Shown here: piece after piece, positions 37,717 to 46,346 of the stretch
Layout of the letters: each line of letters opens with the position of its first letter
Position numbering within the stretch: position 1 is the first letter of the stretch
Origin: Paenibacillus solanacearum
GTDB taxonomy: Bacteria > Bacillota > Bacilli > Paenibacillales > NBRC-103111
Assembly: GCF_910593845.1 (NCBI RefSeq)
Contig: NZ_CAJVAS010000008.1
Coordinates: 124,001-188,000, forward strand
Direction: 5' to 3'
Length of the DNA stretch: 64,000 bases
Position numbers and translations under genes: made by a program
The notes under the pieces: generated by a model
Databases searched by the model: none
Told to the model about the DNA's origin: nothing
What the model saw: the letters and a program-made list of their open reading frames with translations, nothing else

Positions 37717-37920
37717 TTATTTTGCCTTCTCGGAGCAGGCGACCGGATCGGCTGCCGATGGTGCCGAAGTCTCGGCGGCCGCGGCCGGTTCCGAACACAG
37801 CTCGATGAGCTCGATATTTTTGACGCAATATTTGTTGGCTTCATAAATTCGGAATGCATCGATTTCATTAAGCGGCCCGCTAAAAGGTACGCCGTTAATC
37901 ATAATTTGATATTGTTTCAT
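37717..37920 (-). CDS. Small conserved hypothetical protein
   Basis: A 67-residue protein starting MKQYQIMINGVPFSGPLNEID and ending in an Ala/Ser/Pro-rich tail. The ATG at 37920 follows GAGGAGAG by 4 bases. The frame is open further upstream but without a start site. I see no family I can name; the first 45 residues look like a small beta-rich domain and the tail is low-complexity. Confidence 0.5.
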   Translation of the reverse strand: MKQYQIMINGVPFSGPLNEIDAFRIYEANKYCVKNIELIELCSEPAAAAETSAPSAADPVACSEKAK

Positions 37921-38118
37921 CTCGCTCTCCTCGTTTCCAAAAGATCGGACGGTTGACAACACATGTCCATTGTATGCGGGTGCTCGACAGATGAGGGGAT
38001 GGCCGTGCGATTCAACTTCTCCTTGATTCTTATTTACAAGCTTAGCACCTCGTTTGGTCCAATGCAATTCAACCGCTAGCGGATTGCCGAGGCCGACGCG
38101 CGGCAATCGGGGCATGTC

Positions 38119-38937
38119 CTACATCCGGTGTTTCTTGCGGTATTCGTTCGGCGGCATGTGAAAGTGCTTGGCGAATAGACGGCTTAAGTAAAAGCCGTTC
38201 TCATAGCCGACGCATTGCGCAATCTGATCGAGCGTCAACAGTGAACCGAGCAGCAGCGAGCGGGCTTTCTCCAGCCGCAGATGCGTCAAATATTCGGTCG
38301 GAGTCAGGCCGAAGCAGGACTTGAACCGTTTGGTCAGCTGCGCGGGGCTCACTTCCAGCTCTTCGGCAATGACGCGCAGCTCGAACGATTCGTAAGCGTT
38401 GTGCCGTATGCGTTTTTCGGCGAGCTTCATCAGGGTGTCCGGCTTGCGGCCGCGGTGCAAGACCGGCGCGGTCTCGGCGGGCTCCTCCTCCGAGCAGAAC
38501 GTGTACCACAGATCGCGGACATAATGATTTTTCCGGTTGCTCTGGGCGAGCGCCGTGACGGAAGGAATGCTGCGCAGACAAGCGTAATTGGCCGCCAGCC
38601 GCTCCGTGTTTTTGAGCGTCATTTTGCCGCCGGATAGCAGCTTGGACGGATCGGACGAATCGTCCTTCTCGTGCTCCCAAGTAAGCCGGATAAAGTGGAA
38701 GCTGACCGGCTCTACGACGACGCGGTACAGCTTCACGCGAGGGGGACACAGCAGCACGTCGCCGAACGTCGCCGTCCCTTTACGGCCTTCAATTTCGTAA
38801 TAGATGATGCCTTCCTCAATGGCAAGCAGCGCCCAATCGGAATAAATGTCTTCATACATCAAAAACTTTTCCTTGCGTTCCCAATAGGCGTAATACGTAA
38901 TCGTCGGGACATAATCCGACAGCAAATGCTGCGCCAT
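38119..38937 (-). CDS. AraC family transcriptional regulator (AraC-2)
   Basis: A 272-residue AraC regulator. The N-terminal sensing half has the pattern WALLAIEEGIIYYEIEGRKGTATFGDVLLCPPRVKL (about 34-69). The C-terminal DNA-binding part carries ELRVIAEELEVSPAQLTKRFKSCFGLTPTEYLTHLRLEKA (about 189-228) and LDQIAQCVGYENGFYLSRLFAKHFHMPPNEYRKK. The ATG follows GGAGG. It is divergent from the Gfo/Idh oxidoreductase operon, its most likely target. A cre-like site at 38987-39000 overlaps its own promoter region. Confidence 0.9.
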   Translation of the reverse strand: MAQHLLSDYVPTITYYAYWERKEKFLMYEDIYSDWALLAIEEGIIYYEIEGRKGTATFGDVLLCPPRVKLYRVVVEPVSFHFIRLTWEHEKDDSSDPSKLLSGGKMTLKNTERLAANYACLRSIPSVTALAQSNRKNHYVRDLWYTFCSEEEPAETAPVLHRGRKPDTLMKLAEKRIRHNAYESFELRVIAEELEVSPAQLTKRFKSCFGLTPTEYLTHLRLEKARSLLLGSLLTLDQIAQCVGYENGFYLSRLFAKHFHMPPNEYRKKHRM

Positions 38938-38986
38938 AACCGGTCTGCCTCCATGGTCGGGTTGTATCGATTAACGCCATTATACC

Positions 38987-39000
38987 ATTAAGCGCTTTCA
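38987..39000. promoter_or_regulatory. Possible cre (CcpA) site upstream of AraC-2
   Basis: ATTAAGCGCTTTCA matches the cre consensus at 12 of 14 positions, including a full right half. It lies next to a minus-strand TATAAT (38983-38978) in the AraC-2 promoter region. Confidence 0.5.
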
Positions 39001-39020
39001 AGCTACTACCGATATGGCGA

Positions 39021-39086
39021 TCCGAATGGAAATTAAGGATATGCTCCGATCAATTCCAGCCATGTCCTTCCATTCGGACGTTTTTT
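39021..39086 (+). terminator. Terminator-like hairpin in the leader of the oxidoreductase operon
   Basis: TCCGAATGG pairs with CCATTCGGA, an inner AAGGATATG with CATGTCCTT (one G-T pair), and TTTTTT follows after CG. It stands 148 nt before the oxidoreductase ATG in a divergent region with no upstream plus-strand gene to terminate, so it may act as an attenuator of that operon. Confidence 0.6.
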
Positions 39087-39233
39087 AGAATAAAGACAGA
39101 TCCGCTTGACGCGCAGCCAGGACAAGAGCGCGAATGCGCCAAACGGCAGGCTGCCGGCGAATCGAAGCGGGCGTATCACAGGCATTCGCTCTATCGGACG
39201 GACGCCAATACCGAATTGCAGGGGGTACCGGGC

Positions 39234-40463
39234 ATGATGAAAATTGGAATATGCGGCGCCGGATCATTCGCCGAGGCATTCATTCCGTTGTTCAAGGCGC
39301 ATCCGCTCGTCAGCGAAGCGGTGCTTGCGGATTTGCTGCCGGACCGGCTGGAGCAGGTCGCCGCCAAATACGGAATTGCGAGAACATGCAAGTCCCACGA
39401 TGAACTATGCGCAAGCGATGTGGACGCCATCGCCATCTTCGCGCAGCGCCATCTGCACGGCCCGCTCTCGGTCCAGGCGCTCCGCGCGGGCAAACACGTC
39501 TACTGCGCCGTGCCGATCGCCTCGACCGCGGATGAGATCGCCGAAGTCGTGAAGGCCGTAGAGGAGACGCGCCTCGTATACATGAACGGGGAGACGTGCT
39601 ACTACTACCCGCACACGATCTATTGCCGCGACCGGTTCCGCAAGGGCGACTTCGGACATTTTGTCTACGGCGAGGCCGCCTATTTGCATGACATGTCGCA
39701 TGGCTTTTACCAGGCGTTCCAGCACTCCGGCGGGACGGATTGGAAGAAGGTGGCGGGCTTTCCGCCGATGTTTTATCCGACGCATTCGACGAGCATGATC
39801 ATTTCCGTCACTGGCGCACGCATAACGCAGGTCAGCTGCCTGGGCTATCGCGATCGTCATGAAGACGGCATTTTCACCGAAGGCGGCAATTTATGGAATA
39901 ATCCGTACAGCAACGAGACGGCGCTCATGCGCACTTCCGACGGCGGCATGGTCCGGATCAACGAGTTCCGCCGAGTCGGCTGGTGGGGACGTTCGAGCAG
40001 CAATCCGGTCAGCATCTTCGGGACGTTAGGCTGCTTCGAAGAAAGCAGCGGCGGACAATATTGGACGGAGCTGGCGCATAACAAAATCGTCGACTTGTCG
40101 GAGCTGCTGCATTGCGCGAGAAACCATGTGCCCAAAAGCGACGCGCATCTTCATGAAGTGCTGCAAAAAGACTTCAACAGCCTGTTCTCGCCGATCCATC
40201 CGGTTCACCGACTGCCGGAGCAATTCAAGGGACTTCGCAACGGGCATCTCGGCTCGCACCAATTTCTCGTCGATGATTTCGTCAAGGCGGTATTTACCGG
40301 GAAGCTGCCTCCGGTCCATGTGTGGGAAGCGGCCAAATATTGCGCGCCCGGCTTGATTGCGCATGAATCCGCGCTTCAAGGCGGCGTTATGATGGATATA
40401 CCTGACTTCGGGGAGGCCCCGGTCGATTGGGAGCTGTTGGACCCCGATCAGCCGGTCGGGTAA
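39234..40463 (+). CDS. Gfo/Idh/MocA family sugar oxidoreductase
   Basis: A 409-residue NAD(P)-dependent oxidoreductase. The N-terminal Rossmann domain starts KIGICGAGSFAEAFIPLFKAHP (about 3-24). AIFAQRHLHGPLSVQALRAGKHVYCAVPIASTADEI (about 70-105) is the catalytic-face segment, but the usual Lys of the EKP motif is replaced, since the protein reads CAVPIA. The C-terminal domain has the GETCYYYP and HSGGTDW segments. The ATG at 39234 follows AGGGGG. It is co-transcribed with the TIM-barrel isomerase that follows 17 nt later. Such pairs oxidise and rearrange cyclic polyols and keto-sugars. Confidence 0.8.
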   Translation: MMKIGICGAGSFAEAFIPLFKAHPLVSEAVLADLLPDRLEQVAAKYGIARTCKSHDELCASDVDAIAIFAQRHLHGPLSVQALRAGKHVYCAVPIASTADEIAEVVKAVEETRLVYMNGETCYYYPHTIYCRDRFRKGDFGHFVYGEAAYLHDMSHGFYQAFQHSGGTDWKKVAGFPPMFYPTHSTSMIISVTGARITQVSCLGYRDRHEDGIFTEGGNLWNNPYSNETALMRTSDGGMVRINEFRRVGWWGRSSSNPVSIFGTLGCFEESSGGQYWTELAHNKIVDLSELLHCARNHVPKSDAHLHEVLQKDFNSLFSPIHPVHRLPEQFKGLRNGHLGSHQFLVDDFVKAVFTGKLPPVHVWEAAKYCAPGLIAHESALQGGVMMDIPDFGEAPVDWELLDPDQPVG

Positions 40464-40480
40464 AAAGGAGGGAGTGACGT

Positions 40481-41338
40481 ATGTTTACTTACAGCGCGAC
40501 GCAATGGATATTCGGCGACGAGCCGCTGGAGCGGACGCTGGCCCGATTGGCGAACGAAGGCTACGACGGCATTGAGCTGACCGGGGAACCGGATCGGCTC
40601 GATGTGCCGAACGTAAAGCGCTTGCTTGGCGAATACGGCCTCAGCTGCACATCCGTCTGCGGCATCTACACGGCGGAGCGGGATTTGAGCAGCTCCGAGG
40701 GGCGGAAGCGGGAGCAAGGCTTGGCCTACGTGAAGGCTTGCATCGATCTGGCGTCCGCGGTCGGGGCGTCGCACGTGATCGCCGTGCCGTCGCCGGTCGG
40801 CAAGCTGGCGCCGGAATCGACGCGGGAAGCGGAGTGGAGCCATGCCGTCGTCAGTCTTCGGGAGGCCGGAGCATACGCTTCGCAGCGCGGCGTGCGCGTG
40901 GCCGTGGAGGCGCTGAACCGCTACGAGACGCATCTGGTCAACAAGCTGGGCGACGCGGTCCGGCTTGTGGAGGAGGTCGGCCATCCCCACGTGAAGCTGA
41001 TGGCGGACTGGTTCCATATGAACATGGAGGAGAGGAGCATCCGCCTCAGCTTATTGGGCGCGGCCAAGCATCTCATTCATGTGCATCTCGCAGACAATAC
41101 CCGCGAGGCGGCGGGCAAAGGACAGAACGACTGGCTCGCGGCGATGCGAACGCTGCTGGATATCGGCTACCGCGGGCCGCTGACGATGGAGTTTATGCCG
41201 ACGGCTGCAAACCCGTACGCGGTATCGCAGTTCCGCCCGGATGAAGCGGAGGTTGCCGCCGATGCGCGGCTTGCGCTTGATACGATCCGGCGTGCGGTTC
41301 AGCAGGCTACCGCACAAGCGGATCAACCGGCGGGCTGA
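40481..41338 (+). CDS. Sugar phosphate isomerase/epimerase family TIM-barrel protein
   Basis: A 285-residue xylose-isomerase-like TIM barrel. Candidate metal ligands are Glu in EALNRYETHLVN (about 144-155), Asp in MADWFHMNMEE (about 173-183), His in LIHVHLADNTRE (about 201-212) and Glu in LTMEFMPTAANP (about 239-250). It probably epimerises or isomerises a keto-sugar or inosose made by the preceding oxidoreductase. The ATG follows AAAGGAGGGAG. A convergent terminator follows. Confidence 0.85.
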   Translation: MFTYSATQWIFGDEPLERTLARLANEGYDGIELTGEPDRLDVPNVKRLLGEYGLSCTSVCGIYTAERDLSSSEGRKREQGLAYVKACIDLASAVGASHVIAVPSPVGKLAPESTREAEWSHAVVSLREAGAYASQRGVRVAVEALNRYETHLVNKLGDAVRLVEEVGHPHVKLMADWFHMNMEERSIRLSLLGAAKHLIHVHLADNTREAAGKGQNDWLAAMRTLLDIGYRGPLTMEFMPTAANPYAVSQFRPDEAEVAADARLALDTIRRAVQQATAQADQPAG

Positions 41339-41388
41339 CGGGAGTCGGCCGCGGGAGCGGACGGCGGCTTGCCGCTCCGTCCGCTTAC

Positions 41389-41450
41389 AGCGAGCCTTTC
41401 CGACAATGAGGCGGGCATTGCCCGGCTTCCCTCCGGAAAGGCTCGCTTTG
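41389..41450. terminator. Terminator between isomerase and GerC genes
   Basis: AGCGAGCCTTTCC pairs with GGAAAGGCTCGCT, followed by TT on the plus strand. It separates two convergent genes. Confidence 0.8.
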
Positions 41451-41454
41451 CTGT

Positions 41455-42594
41455 TCAGTTTTTGATTTTGCCCGAATTGTTCAGCTTCACGTCGACGCGA
41501 ACGTCGGCGAGCGAGTCTGGCTTCAGCACGACCCCGTTGCGCTCTTGGAGCATTTTCCATTCGCGGTTTTTTTTCCGGTACAGCGTATGCTCCAATTGAA
41601 GCAGATCGGATTTACTTTTCAATCCTTCCTTATACGTCTGCACAATTTCCGAGCGCACCCGTTCGATGGCTTCCTGTTCGATCTCATGTTCAGGAATGGA
41701 GATGTTGTTATCGAGGATCTGACCTTCGAGCTTGACGTCCACCTCAAAGGATACAGCATCGCTGCTTGTATTAACGTTAATCTTCACTTTGGGCGACTCC
41801 AGCGCGATGCCGACCTGAGCATTGTTCTTCGATTGAATGACCAGCGGCGCCCGGCTTGTGCGGGGATCTACCCAGCGAAGCCCGTCGATTCTGTCCTTAT
41901 CGATCCACCCCTTGAAGGTTTGCCTTTGCAGTACATACATGTCGTTTATTTGCAGCACCGCATGCTCTTTTTTATCCCGCATCCAATATTGGTCGTTTAT
42001 GGTGAGCGAAGGCAGTTGCGTCGTTTTGCACGGTTCTCTGTAGCTGGCGTAAAACTCCCGCATACTGATCGGAGCGATCACCGAATTTTGCTTGTAGCTT
42101 TCCCGCGGCTGATGCAGCAGCGTAACGAGCGGCGAAAGATTAAAAAAAGCGGAGATTGAAAACAACTGGTCGATGGGCAAGGATGTGCCGAATACCCAAG
42201 GAGTGTAGCGAATTTCAAAGTTACGGCGCAGCAATTCTTCGTAATCTTCGATTCCTTCTTTTAACAGTCTTTCGCTCAGCACGACCGCGTTGACCTGACC
42301 GTAAAAAATGCGAAGCTGCGACGATTGGTATAAATCGTCGAGCGCGTGGATCGGATTGTCGCCGGAGCCTTTCCCGACCCATGCGGGCACCGGTGCGGTC
42401 GGCTTGCTCGATTCCATCTTGGCGACCGAAGAAAAGTCAAGCAGCTGTACATACACATCATACGTTCCATTGGCGTAATCGACGCCGATGGCTGCTACGT
42501 AATTGATATCCTGCACATGCTTGATGTCCCAGCATCCTGTCGTCATTACCGGCACGAGTAGCAAGGCGATTGCGGTTTTAAATAGCCGGAGCAT
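41455..42594 (-). CDS. Ger(x)C family spore germination lipoprotein
   Basis: A 379-residue subunit C of a nutrient germinant receptor. The signal sequence LFKTAIALLLVPVM leads to the lipobox TTGC (Cys at about 21). Domains follow the GerAC pattern: HVQDINYVAAIGVDY (about 27-41), then QVNAVVLSERLLKEGIEDYEE, and a C-terminal domain with VDVKLEGQILD. It should anchor in the spore inner membrane with the other two subunits. Its ATG overlaps the stop of the A subunit gene by one base (TAATG), so all three are translationally coupled. Frame upstream of 42594 is not needed. Confidence 0.9.
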   Translation of the reverse strand: MLRLFKTAIALLLVPVMTTGCWDIKHVQDINYVAAIGVDYANGTYDVYVQLLDFSSVAKMESSKPTAPVPAWVGKGSGDNPIHALDDLYQSSQLRIFYGQVNAVVLSERLLKEGIEDYEELLRRNFEIRYTPWVFGTSLPIDQLFSISAFFNLSPLVTLLHQPRESYKQNSVIAPISMREFYASYREPCKTTQLPSLTINDQYWMRDKKEHAVLQINDMYVLQRQTFKGWIDKDRIDGLRWVDPRTSRAPLVIQSKNNAQVGIALESPKVKINVNTSSDAVSFEVDVKLEGQILDNNISIPEHEIEQEAIERVRSEIVQTYKEGLKSKSDLLQLEHTLYRKKNREWKMLQERNGVVLKPDSLADVRVDVKLNNSGKIKN

Positions 42595-44150
42595 TACCGG
42601 TCCCCATCCTTCCGGGTAGAATCGATTGCTTGCAAAATGTCCGCCCGCCTTTTTTTCAAATACCACGGCTTGCGTAAGATAGCGGAGAAAAAATCCCGCC
42701 AGTTCACAGGCGATATAGGCGACAGGTACGGTACGCCAAAGGACTGGAGCTTGGATAAATACAAAATGACGCCGATGGTCGACAGCATGAAGCCGTACAT
42801 GCCAAGTATGGAAGCGCAGAGCAGGACAAACAGCCAGATAATGCTGACGGATCCGACCAGTGATTGATTGACCAGCGTAAAGCTGGCGACGGCGGTTACA
42901 GCCGAAATGACCAGAAACGTCGTTGAAGCGAGCCCGGCCCGTATGGCGGCGTCGCCGACGATAATGCCCCCGACCACCGCTACCGTTGTCCCTACCGCCT
43001 TGGGCAGCCGCTCGCCGGCCTCCCGGAACAGCTCAAACATGCCGAGCATAATAAAAGCTTCCAGCGGCGACGGCAGGGGCAGTCCTACTCTGGATACCGC
43101 AATCGTGGCGAGCAGCGGATAAGGGAGCTGTTCCACATTGTAGGAGGCCAGTGCCGCCCAAAATCCCGGGAGAAGCAGCGATATAATGAGTCCCGCAAAC
43201 CGGAACAGCAGTCCGAAGGTACTGATATAAAAAGGCAAATAAGCGTCCTCCGGCGACCGCAGCAGGAGCGTCAAATTGGCCGGGCCGATGATCGCGATCG
43301 GCGCTCCGTCGACGATCACGGCAAATCGGCCGCGAACGAGCGAGTCGACAACGTAATCGGGACGGGTCGTGTAGTCCAGCAGCGGAAACATGGACAGTGA
43401 GTAGTCCGATAAGATTTCCTCCAGCTGGCTGCTGCTGTACAAGATGTCGATATCGATATCCTGCAGTCTTTTTCTGGCTTCGTCGACAAAGCGAGGCTGC
43501 GTAATGTCCGCCATATACAGCAGGGCTACCTTGCTGCGGCTTCGTTTGCCGATAATGAATTGCTCATAGCAAAGGGAAGAGCAGCGCAGCCGTTTGCGAA
43601 CGAGCGCTACATTGCTCAGCACATCTTCAACAAATCCGTCACGCGGTCCCTTGATCGAAATTTCGGTGTTCGATTCTTCCGGCTGACGTCTGGGCGGATC
43701 GGCCACATCGAGGGAATACACTTCATTCAGCGATTCGAAATAAAGAACGAGCTGCCCCGAAAATACCGCTTGCACGATGTCCATCGGCTTGGCGAGCTGC
43801 TCCACATTCAGCTTGTGCTGCAGAGCAAAGCCCAGCGATTCCTCGCCGATGATCCGCTCCAGAAGCGGAAGCACGAACAAATTGATTTGTTTGGTTTCCG
43901 CCATTCCTTCGCAATACAACATATATAACGGTACCGGACGATCCGAAGGGCCCAGAACATATTGTTCCATTTTGAAATCCGCCGACGCGCGAAATAAATG
44001 CCGAATGCCGTCGGGAGTCCAGCGGTGACCGGCCGGCAAGGAAGCAGGAGAGTCGGTCGGCGGGCCGGTGTCCGCAGTAGTGCGGTCCTGGTCCCGGTCC
44101 AGGTCTTTGTTTTGGCGGAAAAACCATTGCTTTAGCCGAGTAAAATTCAT
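42594..44150 (-). CDS. GerA/KA-type spore germination protein (subunit A)
   Basis: A 518-residue subunit A of a germinant receptor. The large N-terminal hydrophilic domain includes SSSQLEEILSDYSLSMFPLLDYTTRPDYVV (about 237-266), and the C-terminal membrane part has the conserved REAGERLPKAVGTTVAVVGGIIVGDAAIRAGL (about 375-406) with further hydrophobic segments up to about 480. These are the diagnostic GerA family motifs. It probably forms part of an ion channel opened by nutrients in the dormant spore. It overlaps the B subunit gene by an ATGA and the C subunit gene by TAATG. Confidence 0.92.
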   Translation of the reverse strand: MNFTRLKQWFFRQNKDLDRDQDRTTADTGPPTDSPASLPAGHRWTPDGIRHLFRASADFKMEQYVLGPSDRPVPLYMLYCEGMAETKQINLFVLPLLERIIGEESLGFALQHKLNVEQLAKPMDIVQAVFSGQLVLYFESLNEVYSLDVADPPRRQPEESNTEISIKGPRDGFVEDVLSNVALVRKRLRCSSLCYEQFIIGKRSRSKVALLYMADITQPRFVDEARKRLQDIDIDILYSSSQLEEILSDYSLSMFPLLDYTTRPDYVVDSLVRGRFAVIVDGAPIAIIGPANLTLLLRSPEDAYLPFYISTFGLLFRFAGLIISLLLPGFWAALASYNVEQLPYPLLATIAVSRVGLPLPSPLEAFIMLGMFELFREAGERLPKAVGTTVAVVGGIIVGDAAIRAGLASTTFLVISAVTAVASFTLVNQSLVGSVSIIWLFVLLCASILGMYGFMLSTIGVILYLSKLQSFGVPYLSPISPVNWRDFFSAILRKPWYLKKRRADILQAIDSTRKDGDR

Positions 44151-45277
44151 GCTTTCTCACCTTTGGATCGATTTGTAAGGAGAACCGTTATAAACATGAA
44201 GAGCAGCACGGCCGTGACGGCAGACAAGGAGCCGGGCAAATAAACGCCCTTCAAAAACTGCAAATACTGCATATCGCTGATCGGCAGTGCAACGGCAATG
44301 GCGCTCAATGACGACAGCGACAGCAAAATATATATTTTGCGCTTGTGGTTCGTTCCCGCAGCGAGCAGCTCCAGCATGAGGTACAACGTGATGGCGATCC
44401 GGACGAAAGCGCCCGACAGCCATTGGTAAATCGATAAAAAATCGACATGCTGAATATATTTGCCTACCCGGACCAGACGCCATTCTTCGAAAGCGGGATA
44501 GCGGAGCGATGCCGCTTCATAAGGTCCGAACTCCGCAATGGCGCCTGTCGCCGGTCCCAGTACCAGCATGAGGAGAAAAAGCACCAGCGTCCACAGCGAC
44601 CAGAGCCGCACCCTGCAATTCAGATGCTGCTGGAACAGCAGCAGCAGGATCAGTTCGGCCAGTCCGCCGCCTACGTACACGCTTCCGCGCCATACAGGCG
44701 CCATTCCTTGCTCCAGCATGGGCGTCAGCAGTGAATAATCTTTGACCGGAAGGTTGGTGGTCATCACGAATTCCCCGAAGATAAGGACAAAGGGCAGCAA
44801 AAATCCGGATGTAATCGCAATGGCCTGCAGTCCGTAGCTTGCCCCGAAGAAGCAGAGCAGCAGCAATGAAACGGACAGTACGAACTGCGGAGTGCGGGGC
44901 AAATAGGTGACGTGCGTCCACATGACCGTATCTTTTAACGTCAGCACATGGATGAAAAAAAGATACAGAAGAAAAAACAATCGCAGCGACATGCCTGCGA
45001 TCGGTCCGTATCGCTGATGGAACCAGGTAAGGAGCGGCTGTTGATTGGTGCGCTTCATGATGTAATGCAGCATGAATGTCCACAGAAAAAATGGGGCGAC
45101 CATCAACAGCACGCTAATCCAGGCGTCCCGGTGGGCTTCTGAAATCAACGGAGGGATCACCATGACATGATTCATTAATCCGATCGCAAGAATAAGGATG
45201 GAAAATAAGGGGATGAAGCCGATGGTGCCTTGTCGATGATTCACGGACGTCCCTGCCTTATGCCATTTTTCGTTCAT
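44147..45277 (-). CDS. GerAB/ArcD/ProY-type spore germination permease (subunit B)
   Basis: A 376-residue integral membrane subunit B of the amino-acid-permease type, with about 10 hydrophobic segments (IGFIPLFSILILAIGLMNHVM at the start). It likely forms the ligand-binding subunit of the receptor. The gene is first in an operon of order B-A-C, unlike the A-B-C order of gerA in B. subtilis. The ATG at 45277 was chosen over a TTG 15 nt upstream. Neither has a strong Shine-Dalgarno, in line with sporulation genes having weaker signals. A terminator at 45389-45440 separates it from the preceding ribokinase gene on the same strand. Confidence 0.88.
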   Translation of the reverse strand: MNEKWHKAGTSVNHRQGTIGFIPLFSILILAIGLMNHVMVIPPLISEAHRDAWISVLLMVAPFFLWTFMLHYIMKRTNQQPLLTWFHQRYGPIAGMSLRLFFLLYLFFIHVLTLKDTVMWTHVTYLPRTPQFVLSVSLLLLCFFGASYGLQAIAITSGFLLPFVLIFGEFVMTTNLPVKDYSLLTPMLEQGMAPVWRGSVYVGGGLAELILLLLFQQHLNCRVRLWSLWTLVLFLLMLVLGPATGAIAEFGPYEAASLRYPAFEEWRLVRVGKYIQHVDFLSIYQWLSGAFVRIAITLYLMLELLAAGTNHKRKIYILLSLSSLSAIAVALPISDMQYLQFLKGVYLPGSLSAVTAVLLFMFITVLLTNRSKGEKA

Positions 45278-45388
45278 GTTATTGTTTACCAATCGAACAA
45301 TAAATAACCATCGAACATTTTGAGCCGACGGGGCTGGTTACCGGGCGGAATGAAGCCAGGACGGCTGTTATTCCATCATCGGGAAATA

Positions 45389-45440
45389 AACAAACAGACA
45401 ACGGCCGCTGATCGTTCAGCAGCTGTTGTCTGTTTGTTTG
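45389..45440 (-). terminator. Terminator after ribokinase gene
   Basis: AACAAACAGACAAC pairs with GTTGTCTGTTTGTT, with a further GCTG/CAGC inner stem, directly after the ribokinase stop. Confidence 0.85.
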
Positions 45441-46346
45441 TTAATGCTCAACTACCTGACTCATCGTCGGCATCCCGTCTTGCGCTCCGAATCGGGTGAC
45501 GGATAATGAGGCGGCCCGGATCGCAAAGGCCGCGGCTCTGGCAATCGGCCAGCCTGACGCGATGGCGAAGCCGAGCGCGGCATTGAAGGCGTCTCCCGCG
45601 CCGGTCGTATCGACGACGTTCACGCGGGGAGCGGGCACGGTAACCAGCGTGCCGTCCTCGAGGTAGGCGCAGCCGGCCGCGCCGCGCGTCACGACGAGCC
45701 TATGGCCGTACCGGCGCTCCCAGCCGCACATGTGCCGTTCCAGGTCTGTATCCGGGATATGCTCCATCTGGCATAACGCGGCAAATTCGGTTTCGTTCGG
45801 CGTCAATATATCCGCCATCCGAAGTACCGCTTCCGGCAAAGGCATAGCTGGGGCAGGATTCAATACGGTCTTCACCCCGGCGGACCGGGCCATGGCCAGT
45901 GCCTGTCGCACAGTTTCAAGCGGAATTTCCAGTTGAACCAGAAGCACGGCCGCCTTGCCGATCACATCCCGCCGGGAAGCGACCAGTTCCGGTGAGCACA
46001 ATGCGTTGGCCCCTGGCACGATCGCAATACAGTTGTCCTGCGGCGTGTGGAATATGGCGGCTGTCCCGGTCGCCGTTCCTTCCAGGCGGGCGATATGATC
46101 GCTTACGCCGTTTTGCAACAACTGATCGGTTAGCTGTCTGCCGAAGGCATCGGCGCCGACAGCGCCGATCATGGCGGTTTGCGCGCCGAGCCGGGCGCAG
46201 CCGATCGCCTGATTCGCCCCTTTGCCGCCCGGGATATAATGAATCCGCTCGGCCTGCACCGTCTCGCCGGTTCTCGGCATCGCTTGCATCGAGAGGACGA
46301 GATCCATGTTCAAGCTGCCGACGACCGCGATGCGGGGGCGATTCAT
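45441..46346 (-). CDS. rbsK: Ribokinase (PfkB family carbohydrate kinase)
   Basis: A 301-residue PfkB-fold sugar kinase, close in length to RbsK. The N-terminal GSLNMDLV (about 10-17) and GGKGANQAIGCARLGA (about 40-55) match the ribokinase pattern, and the DTTGAGDAFNAAL segment (about 246-258) contains the catalytic Asp and anion hole. It phosphorylates ribose to ribose 5-phosphate. Its start overlaps the stop of the nucleoside hydrolase gene (ATGA), so ribose released from nucleosides would be phosphorylated at once. Confidence 0.88.
   Translation of the reverse strand: MNRPRIAVVGSLNMDLVLSMQAMPRTGETVQAERIHYIPGGKGANQAIGCARLGAQTAMIGAVGADAFGRQLTDQLLQNGVSDHIARLEGTATGTAAIFHTPQDNCIAIVPGANALCSPELVASRRDVIGKAAVLLVQLEIPLETVRQALAMARSAGVKTVLNPAPAMPLPEAVLRMADILTPNETEFAALCQMEHIPDTDLERHMCGWERRYGHRLVVTRGAAGCAYLEDGTLVTVPAPRVNVVDTTGAGDAFNAALGFAIASGWPIARAAAFAIRAASLSVTRFGAQDGMPTMSQVVEH

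Noticed and set aside
37921-38115. Upstream extension of the small gene at 37717-37920
   Set aside because: The open frame continues for 65 codons without a ribosome binding site. The internal ATG has GAGGAGAG just before it.
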